Assembly (NCBI GenBank): GCA_002162755.1 | Contig: MAAS01000029.1 | Coordinates: 161,033-225,032 of the forward strand | Origin: Gammaproteobacteria bacterium 50_400_T64 | Lineage (GTDB): Bacteria > Pseudomonadota > Gammaproteobacteria > Pseudomonadales > Porticoccaceae | DNA: 64,000 nt | Direction: 5' to 3' | Position numbers and translations under genes: made by a program | In this document: in pieces, positions 56,678 through 64,000 of the stretch | Numbering within the stretch: position 1 is the stretch's first letter | Layout: every line of letters starts with the position of its first letter | The notes under the pieces: model-generated | Databases searched by the model: none | What the model saw: the letters and a program-made list of their open reading frames with translations, nothing else | Told to the model about the DNA's origin: nothing

Positions 56678-57727
56678 ATGTACCGTCAGCAATTTCACTA
56701 CACACTGCCCGATGATTTGATCGCCCGCCAGCCCGCCGCTGAACGTACGGGCAGTCGCTTATTGGTGCTCGATGGGCCTTCGGGCGAGCTTCAGCATCGG
56801 CAATTCCCCGATATTCTCGATTTCGTCGAGCCGGGTGATTTGATGGTGTTTAACGATACCCGCGTGATACCCGCCCGGTTGTTTGGTCGCAAGGCCAGTG
56901 GTGGTGCGGTTGAGGTGTTGGTCGAGCGGGTGCTCAGCGAGCAGCGTGTGCTGGCCCATGTACGTGCCAGTAAATCACCAAAACCCGGCAGCGATATTAT
57001 TCTCGATGGTGGCTTTACTGTGCGTATGGTGGAGCGGGAGGGCGCGCTGTTTGTACTTGAATTTGGCAGTGCTACGACGGTTGCGCAGGTACTTGAGCAA
57101 GTGGGCCACATGCCCCTGCCGCCCTATATTGATCGTGAAGATACCTTGAGCGATAAAGAGCGTTACCAAACCGTGTACGCCCAGCGCCCTGGTGCGGTGG
57201 CAGCGCCGACGGCGGGCCTGCATTTTGACGCTGAGCTACTCGGGCGTTTAGAGGCTAAGGGCGTGAATGCGGGCTTTAGCACTCTCCATGTAGGGGCGGG
57301 CACTTTTCAGCCGGTGCGGGCTGATAATATTCTCGATCACAAAATGCATTCTGAGAGCTTAGAAGTTAGCGCTGAATTGTGTGCCCAGGTGGAAGCGACT
57401 CGCGCCGCAGGCAAGCGGGTGATCGCCGTCGGCACCACCAGTGTGCGCTGTCTGGAAACTGCCGGTGCCAGTGGCACCATGCAGCCGCTGCAGGGCGAGA
57501 CAGATATTTTTATTTACCCCGGCTATACATTTAAAATGGTCGATGTGTTGATTACTAATTTCCATTTGCCCGAGTCGACGCTGTTAATGTTGGTTTCTGC
57601 TTTCGCGGGTTATAAAGGGGTTATGCAGGCTTATCAGGAAGCGGTCGAACAGCGCTATCGTTTTTTCAGTTACGGCGATGCCATGCTGATGACACGCAAT
57701 CCACATGCAGATAAGCCGCAGTCTTAG
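56678..57727 (+). CDS. queA: S-adenosylmethionine:tRNA ribosyltransferase-isomerase QueA
   Basis: QueA transfers the ribose part of SAM to preQ1 in tRNA to form epoxyqueuosine. The frame is open from 56600, but the family N-terminus ([20 protein letters not shown]) begins at ATG 56678, giving 349 residues, the usual length. Conserved [25 protein letters not shown] and [18 protein letters not shown] are seen. tgt follows after 90 bases. Confidence 0.96.
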   Translation: MYRQQFHYTLPDDLIARQPAAERTGSRLLVLDGPSGELQHRQFPDILDFVEPGDLMVFNDTRVIPARLFGRKASGGAVEVLVERVLSEQRVLAHVRASKSPKPGSDIILDGGFTVRMVEREGALFVLEFGSATTVAQVLEQVGHMPLPPYIDREDTLSDKERYQTVYAQRPGAVAAPTAGLHFDAELLGRLEAKGVNAGFSTLHVGAGTFQPVRADNILDHKMHSESLEVSAELCAQVEATRAAGKRVIAVGTTSVRCLETAGASGTMQPLQGETDIFIYPGYTFKMVDVLITNFHLPESTLLMLVSAFAGYKGVMQAYQEAVEQRYRFFSYGDAMLMTRNPHADKPQS

Positions 57728-57808
57728 CGCGAGCTTAGTTAGTCTGCCCCTCTTTTTAAAATGAAAACCGTCCTTTAAAAGAAGACTTATTAAAGAAAGG
57801 CTATTTAA

Positions 57809-58942
<1,134 letters not shown>

Positions 58943-59008
58943 TGATGAGAGAAGTGGCGAATTACCCTATAATGCGCCACCGTTACGGGATAAAAGAAGC
59001 GTAAATTA

Positions 59009-60862
59009 ATGAATCGTTACCCCATTTGGAAGTACCTGCTCATATTGCTAGTGGTCATTGCTGGCTTTATTTATGCACTGCCCAACCGCTATGCCCCCGA
59101 CCCCGCTATTCAGTTGTCCGGGCAGAGTGGCTCTATGGTCATGGACGAAAGCTTAATGCTGCAGGCCACCGCCGCATTAGACGAGGCCGGCATCGCCTAT
59201 TTTGGTGAGCGGGTGAATGGCAAAAGTGTACTCATTCGCCTGCGTGATGCAGAGCAGCAACTGGCTGCCAAAAGTGTCGTGCAAGAGGCTCTCGGCCTTG
59301 ACTACGTTGTGGCCTTGAACCTCGCCTCGAATACGCCAGAGTGGCTGGCCGATCTCGGTGGTACGCCGATGAAGCTCGGTCTTGATTTAAGTGGCGGTGT
59401 GCACTTTTTGTTGCAGGTCGATACGGCATCAGTCATCAGTACTCATCTCGATACCCGTTTGAGTGAGGCCAAAGCGGCTTTGCGTGAAGCGCGCATTCGC
59501 TATAAATCAGCCAGCCTTAAAGATCAGGTGTTGACCTTCACTTTTACCAAAGAAGAGTGGCAAGACCAGGCGACTTCGCTGATTCGTAAAGAGTTCCGCG
59601 ACTTGTTACCGACTCAAAGCAAGAATGGCAGCTTGTTTGTCGTCAGCGCAACCATGTCGACTACAGCGGTAAAAGAGAAAGAAGAGTATGCGGTTTCGCA
59701 AAATATCACCACGCTGCGTAAGCGGGTGAATGAGCTGGGCGTGTCGGAGCCGATTGTGCAGCGCCAGGGGCGAGATCGCATCATTGTTGAATTGCCCGGT
59801 GTGCAGGATACTGCCGAAGCAAAACGCATTATTGGTAAAACGGCCAATCTGGAATTTCGCCTTGAAGCGAAGCCGGGGCAAATTGCGGGTCGGGAAGAGT
59901 TCGCTTTTCGCAGTGAATCTGACCAGGGTCGCCTGGCCTGGTTAGAAAGGAAAATCGTTATCAGTGGCGACAGCGTCACCAATGCGAATGCCGGTTACGA
60001 TGAAAATGGCCGCGCCCAGGTGGACATTACTCTCGACGCAGGCGGTGGCCGGGCCATGCACTACGCCACACGCAATAATATTAAACGTGGTTTGGGCGTG
60101 TTGTTTATCGAATCAAAAGCGCGGCTTGAAATGCAGAAGAATGAGGCAGGTGAAGAAGTCTCTGTCGCCGTGCCCTATGTTGAAAAGACAATTATTAGTT
60201 TGGCGACGGTTCAAAGTGCCCTGGGTGTGCAATTTCGCATAACCGGCCTCGACAGCCCTGGGGAAGCATCAGAACTGGCTTTATTGTTGCGCGCTGGTGC
60301 GCTTGCTGCCCCCATGTATTTTGTTGAAGAGCGCACCATTGGCCCTTCACTGGGTGCGGAAAATATTTCCATCGGTGTTAAATCCGTTCAGCTCGGTTTG
60401 GCGATTGTCGCTTTGTTTATGCTGGTTTATTACAGGGTCTTTGGTTTATTTGCCAATCTGGCGCTGGGCTTGAATCTGGTATTGCTCATTGCAGCGATGT
60501 CTTTGCTGGGCGCTACGCTAACGCTGCCGGGTATTGCCGGTATCGTGTTGACGGTCGGTATGGCGGTGGATGCCAACGTGCTGATTTTCTCCCGTATTCG
60601 TGAAGAATTAAAAAATGGCGAGACGATACAGGGGGCTATTCACTCTGGTTACGACCGTGCCTTCGTCTCTATTGTCGACGCCAACGTTACAACGCTTATC
60701 GTTGCGGTCATTCTCTACGCCGTTGGCTCTGGCCCGGTACAGGGTTTTGCAGTGACATTGTCGCTGGGTATTTTGACCTCTATGTTTACAGCGATTATGG
60801 GTACACGGGCGCTGGCCAATCTGGTCTATGGTGGCCGCAATGTTGAGAAGCTTTGGATTTAA
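59009..60862 (+). CDS. secD: Protein translocase subunit SecD
   Basis: SecD, with SecF, uses the proton-motive force to help release proteins from the Sec channel in the periplasm. The 617-residue protein has TM1 (about 8-26) and a large periplasmic P1 domain including PMKLGLDLSGGVHFLL. The later block of helices contains GIAGIVLTVGMAVDANVLIFSRIREEL with the conserved Asp. Length is normal. TATAAT occurs at 58970-58975, 33 bases before the start, so secD may have its own promoter. A possible inverted-repeat element separates it from secF. Confidence 0.97.
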   Translation: MNRYPIWKYLLILLVVIAGFIYALPNRYAPDPAIQLSGQSGSMVMDESLMLQATAALDEAGIAYFGERVNGKSVLIRLRDAEQQLAAKSVVQEALGLDYVVALNLASNTPEWLADLGGTPMKLGLDLSGGVHFLLQVDTASVISTHLDTRLSEAKAALREARIRYKSASLKDQVLTFTFTKEEWQDQATSLIRKEFRDLLPTQSKNGSLFVVSATMSTTAVKEKEEYAVSQNITTLRKRVNELGVSEPIVQRQGRDRIIVELPGVQDTAEAKRIIGKTANLEFRLEAKPGQIAGREEFAFRSESDQGRLAWLERKIVISGDSVTNANAGYDENGRAQVDITLDAGGGRAMHYATRNNIKRGLGVLFIESKARLEMQKNEAGEEVSVAVPYVEKTIISLATVQSALGVQFRITGLDSPGEASELALLLRAGALAAPMYFVEERTIGPSLGAENISIGVKSVQLGLAIVALFMLVYYRVFGLFANLALGLNLVLLIAAMSLLGATLTLPGIAGIVLTVGMAVDANVLIFSRIREELKNGETIQGAIHSGYDRAFVSIVDANVTTLIVAVILYAVGSGPVQGFAVTLSLGILTSMFTAIMGTRALANLVYGGRNVEKLWI

Positions 60863-60900
60863 TCCCTCTCGGTCAATAGAGAGCTGGACTGCTAATTATT

Positions 60901-61043
60901 GAGGGTGCTTCTAAAAATAGTGATTTTTTCGTGAGAGCAAGAAAGCACCGCACGGAGAACCACAGTGTATAAATCATACATGAGGATTCGAGTACGGAGC
61001 TGACGCGGCTATCGCGGAAAAAGCGCATTTTTAGAGGTGCCCT
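60901..61043. repeat. MITE-like inverted-repeat element between secD and secF
   Basis: About 143 bp. The left end AGGGTGCTTCTAAAAAT (60902-60918) matches the reverse complement of the right end (AGGGCACCTCTAAAAAT) at 14 of 17 positions, with T-rich similarity extending inward on both sides. A central dyad TGTATaaatcATACA lies at 60965-60979. There is no coding capacity, which suggests a non-autonomous mobile element. It separates two genes that are normally close, so secF may depend on read-through. Confidence 0.7.
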
Positions 61044-61064
61044 GAAGACAACTGGAACGCGATT

Positions 61065-61982
61065 ATGAATGAACAGGTTATTTACGATTTTATGGGACGC
61101 CGCCGCCTGGCAGCGATAGCTTCGGTAGTGCTGCTGATTGTGGCTATCGGCTCGCTGGCAACGAAGGGCCTGGTATTGGGTTTGGACTTTACCGGGGGTA
61201 CGCAAATAGAAGTGGGCTATCAACAGGCTGCTGAGTTGACGCAAGTGCGCTCGGCGCTGGAGCAGGGTGGCTTTAAAAACCCGGTGGTGGTGCACTTTGG
61301 TACTGAAAGCGATGTGTTAATTCGCCTGCAGGGTCAGCCCGAAGCGGGTTTGTCGGACCAGGTGATGGCCGTGCTTAAGGTCGCCAACCCTGCGGTTGAA
61401 CTGCGGCGTATTGAATTCGTCGGTCCACAGATCGGTGAAGAATTACGCGATGACGGCGGTCTGGGTATGCTCGCCGCTCTGGCTGTAGTGATGCTTTATG
61501 TGGCGATTCGCTTTCAATATAAATTCTCCATCGCTGCTGTTTGCGCCTTGATCCACGATGTCATTATCACCCTGGGTTTCTTTTCGCTGTTTAATGTTGA
61601 ATTCGACCTCACCGTACTGGCAGCGGTATTGGCGGTCATTGGTTATTCATTGAATGACACCATCGTGGTATCGGATCGCATTCGTGAAAACTTTCGCCTG
61701 CTGCGTGTTGCCGATGCCAGTGAAGTGATTAACGAGTCACTGACCCAAACCCTGGGCCGCACCATTATTACTTCGTTAACCACGCTGTTGGTGCTGTTGG
61801 CTTTATTCTTTATTGGTGGCGAGCTCATCCACAACTTTTCAATAGCGCTAATTGTCGGCGTGTTCGTCGGTACTTATTCTTCGATTTATGTGGCGGCCAA
61901 TATATTGTTGGCGATGGATATTAGTCGAGAGGACTTAATGCCGACGGAGAAAGAAGGCGTGGAGTTTGATGGTTTGCCTTAA
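61065..61982 (+). CDS. secF: Protein translocase subunit SecF
   Basis: The partner of SecD in the SecDF complex. The 305-residue protein has TM1 (about 15-35) and the signature GLDFTGGTQIEVGY (about 43-56). The helices include LAAVLAVIGYSLNDTIVVSDRIREN. Length is usual. It lies 202 bases after secD because of an intervening inverted-repeat element. Confidence 0.97.
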   Translation: MNEQVIYDFMGRRRLAAIASVVLLIVAIGSLATKGLVLGLDFTGGTQIEVGYQQAAELTQVRSALEQGGFKNPVVVHFGTESDVLIRLQGQPEAGLSDQVMAVLKVANPAVELRRIEFVGPQIGEELRDDGGLGMLAALAVVMLYVAIRFQYKFSIAAVCALIHDVIITLGFFSLFNVEFDLTVLAAVLAVIGYSLNDTIVVSDRIRENFRLLRVADASEVINESLTQTLGRTIITSLTTLLVLLALFFIGGELIHNFSIALIVGVFVGTYSSIYVAANILLAMDISREDLMPTEKEGVEFDGLP

Positions 61983-62007
61983 ATAAATGACTTGATCTGA
62001 GTTGCCA

Positions 62008-62040
62008 TTAAAAAGCCCGCTATGTCAGCGGGCTTTTTAA
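62008..62040. terminator. Bidirectional Rho-independent terminator after secF
   Basis: TTAAAAAGCCCGC (62008-62020) and GCGGGCTTTTTAA (62028-62040) form a perfect 13-bp stem with a 7-base loop. A-rich and T-rich arms let it work in both directions, between secF and the convergent gene ending at 62060. Confidence 0.92.
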
Positions 62041-62059
62041 TGGGGTTAAGTTGTATCGT

Positions 62060-62647
62060 TTATTCGCCAGGGGGGATCATGCAAATATAGCCCTTAAAGG
62101 TCATGTCGATAGAGCCAAGGCAATTGATATCTCCTTCAATAACAAGCTCACCTTCAGTCACACCGGCAAATAAGCCTCGTCCCGTGTTATCTGCTGAGGG
62201 GCTGGAATATTCAACAAAAGAACCTTGAATACCGTTAGATATGGGGGCACAGCTTCCATTTATGGTTAAATCGCCATGGGTATCGAGGGTCAGCTGCGAG
62301 TGGGAATTTTGAAAGCCAAAGTCAGGGCCGAGATAGATTACGTTATCGTCATTACAGCTTAAGGTGTGAGTAAAGGCAAAAGGTTCATCCTCTGTTGCTG
62401 CATTGATGCCGATAATGCCGCATTTCATGCGAGCGAGAACGTTGGGTCTTTTACCCAGTTTTAGCTTTACGACGCCCAAAGTACTAACACCGACGATCTC
62501 TGCGTTTTGACCATTGTTAATGATGGTGCCTTTAACCCGTACGGCAGAGCCTGTTGTACATATATCTTCTGCGTATACAGCGCTCGCTAAAAGTAGTGAT
62601 GAGCCGATAATAGTCTGTGCTATTTTCTTGACAATAGATTGCTTCAT
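62060..62647 (-). CDS. Hypothetical exported protein
   Basis: I do not recognise it. The 195-residue product has a clear signal peptide (basic start, hydrophobic TIIGSSLLLASAVYA, cleavage before ED). The mature part (about 170 residues) has six Cys (in DICTTG, RMKCGI, LSCNDD, GSCAP, INCLG and YICMIP) and short beta-strand-like segments, which suggests a small disulfide-bonded periplasmic or secreted protein. No partner gene is evident. It is convergent with secF across a shared terminator. Confidence 0.8.
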   Translation of the reverse strand: MKQSIVKKIAQTIIGSSLLLASAVYAEDICTTGSAVRVKGTIINNGQNAEIVGVSTLGVVKLKLGKRPNVLARMKCGIIGINAATEDEPFAFTHTLSCNDDNVIYLGPDFGFQNSHSQLTLDTHGDLTINGSCAPISNGIQGSFVEYSSPSADNTGRGLFAGVTEGELVIEGDINCLGSIDMTFKGYICMIPPGE

Positions 62648-62744
62648 TAGTCATCCTCTATGATTGACTGTGCTTATAGATATTAAGTTTTTTGTTTTTC
62701 TTCCCGTAATTAATCCCTGTTTATTATTCTTAAATCATCCTTGA

Positions 62745-63998
62745 TTACCAAATTCTAACGCGCTGTTCGGGGGATAGATACATGCTGTCACCTTCTTTGA
62801 CATCGAAGGCTGAATAGAAAGCATCGATATTTGGTACCACGCCATTGACGCGATATTCGGGTGGGGAGTGGGGGTCGGTTTTTATCAGGCGTTCTATTAA
62901 TTCAGGGCGGCGCTTCACTCGCCAGACCTGTGCCCAGCCGAGGAAGACTCGCTGTTGTCCGGTGAATTTACCCATTGTCGGCGCAGGTTTACCCTTCAAC
63001 GATAGGTTATAGGCTTTAAGGGCAATGCTCAGTCCGCCCAGGTCGCCGATGTTTTCTCCGAGGGTTAATTCACCATTAATCGGCAGGCCGGGGATAGGTT
63101 CGAATGCTGCGTATTGGGCAATTAAGCGTTGGGTGCGTTGCTCAAAATTTTTCCGATCATCATCGGTCCACCAATTTTCAAGGTTGCCTTCGCCGGTGTA
63201 TTTACTGCCCTGGTCGTCAAAGCCGTGGCCAATTTCGTGGCCGATCACACCGCCGATGCCTCCGTAATTAACGGCGTCGTCGGCATCAATATCAAAAAAT
63301 GGCGGTTGCAAAATGGCGGCGGGGAAGACGATTTCGTTCATTCCCGGGTTGTAATAAGCGTTGACCTTTTGCGGAGCCATAAACCATTCGCTACGGTCGA
63401 CGGGTTTGCCGAGTTTGTCGATTTGTAGTTGATGGTTGAATAGATTGGCTCGGCGAATATTACCGATGAGTTCGTCGGCCTTTATTTCAAGGTTGGAATA
63501 ATCCTTCCACTTGTCAGGGTAGCCAATTTTTGGCGTGAAGTTGGCGAGTTTTTCCAGGGCTTTGGTACGGGTTGCCGGGCTCATCCATTCCAGCTCGCTG
63601 ATTGAAACGCGGTAAGCCGCGATCAACTGATCGACCAGTTCAACCATGCGTGCCTTGGCCTCGGGGGGGAAGTGCTTGGCAACATAAAGCTGGCCGAGCA
63701 GTTCACCCATATTGCCATTAATACTGCTGATGGCCCGTTTCCAGCGAGGTTGTTGTTCGGGTTGGCCGCTCAATGTGCGCTGGTAAAAGTCAAAGTTCAG
63801 CTGCTCGTAGGCCTCGGGTAAATAGGCGGCATAGGCGTTGAGCACTTTAAAGCGCAGGTAATCCTGCCATTGCTCAATCGTGGTTTCGTTAAAAATACGG
63901 TTCAGGGCTTGAGCGTAAGAAGGCTGTCGAACAATAACGTCACCTTGCTCACCAATGCCGAGCCCGTTGAGAAAGAGGTCGAGGTGGTAGTCGGGCAA
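62745..63998 (-). CDS. M13 family metallopeptidase (C-terminal part, runs off the window)
   Basis: The C-terminal 417 residues of a neprilysin-like zinc endopeptidase (PepO-type), usually about 670-700 residues; the start lies beyond the window. The zinc site is intact as GGVIGHEIGHGFDDQGS, with the third ligand in GENIGDLGG. Upstream is the family stretch VNAYYNPGMNEIVFPA, and the end SPEQRVRIW matches the M13 C-terminus. Bacterial members are usually periplasmic or lipoproteins that cleave peptides. Confidence 0.93.
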   Translation of the reverse strand: MPDYHLDLFLNGLGIGEQGDVIVRQPSYAQALNRIFNETTIEQWQDYLRFKVLNAYAAYLPEAYEQLNFDFYQRTLSGQPEQQPRWKRAISSINGNMGELLGQLYVAKHFPPEAKARMVELVDQLIAAYRVSISELEWMSPATRTKALEKLANFTPKIGYPDKWKDYSNLEIKADELIGNIRRANLFNHQLQIDKLGKPVDRSEWFMAPQKVNAYYNPGMNEIVFPAAILQPPFFDIDADDAVNYGGIGGVIGHEIGHGFDDQGSKYTGEGNLENWWTDDDRKNFEQRTQRLIAQYAAFEPIPGLPINGELTLGENIGDLGGLSIALKAYNLSLKGKPAPTMGKFTGQQRVFLGWAQVWRVKRRPELIERLIKTDPHSPPEYRVNGVVPNIDAFYSAFDVKEGDSMYLSPEQRVRIW

Positions 63999-64000
63999 TA

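Overview
The window looks like the chromosome of a marine-type gammaproteobacterium (Cellvibrionales/Spongiibacteraceae-like is my guess). The evidence is two gene blocks in the order usual for Pseudomonas-like genomes. The left block is (ruvC tail)-ruvA-ruvB-ybgC-tolQ-tolR-tolA-tolB-pal-cpoB-queE-queC-tRNA-Lys. The right block is tRNA-Leu-queA-tgt-secD-secF. Between the two tRNA genes lies about 47 kb of accessory DNA (roughly 8.87-56.35 kb).

The accessory region is dominated by one putative surface-protein and secretion locus. In order it holds a TolC-like outer-membrane protein (9921-11315), two unrecognised proteins and a radical SAM enzyme in an overlapping or abutting cluster (11309-13952), and a SapC-family protein (14133-14900). 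Next is a single 22.9-kb gene (15186-38105) for a 7639-residue protein with an N-terminal LEPR-xLL motif, RTX-type repeats at both ends and a very long beta-solenoid-like middle. Downstream are a GAF-GAF-TM-HlyD fusion, a fusion of a PqqD/RRE-like domain with an M50 zinc protease and HlyD, a short SecA-like ATPase, and a small periplasmic adaptor. No ABC exporter ATPase is present. The pieces suggest an export machine in which a minimal SecA-type motor, HlyD-type adaptors and a TolC-like channel handle the giant protein, with radical SAM, RRE and protease functions modifying or trimming it. This assembly is inferred and is the most novel content of the window.

Beside it, divergently arranged, are a degenerate GGDEF-EAL receptor of LapD type and a LapG-type cysteine protease. 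This is the known c-di-GMP-controlled adhesin-release pair, which suggests that retention of a surface adhesin is regulated. UDP-glucose dehydrogenase and a UDP-glucuronate epimerase (surface sugar precursors), a trypsin-like secreted protease and a nitronate monooxygenase follow. An AT-rich gene for an HD-domain plus GHKL-ATPase protein sits just before tRNA-Leu and looks horizontally acquired.

The right end carries queA-tgt-secD-secF, without yajC at its usual place and with a small inverted-repeat element between secD and secF. A bidirectional terminator, an unknown exported protein and the C-terminal part of an M13 metallopeptidase that runs off the window follow. A second inverted-repeat element lies at the start of tolB and appears to supply its start codon.
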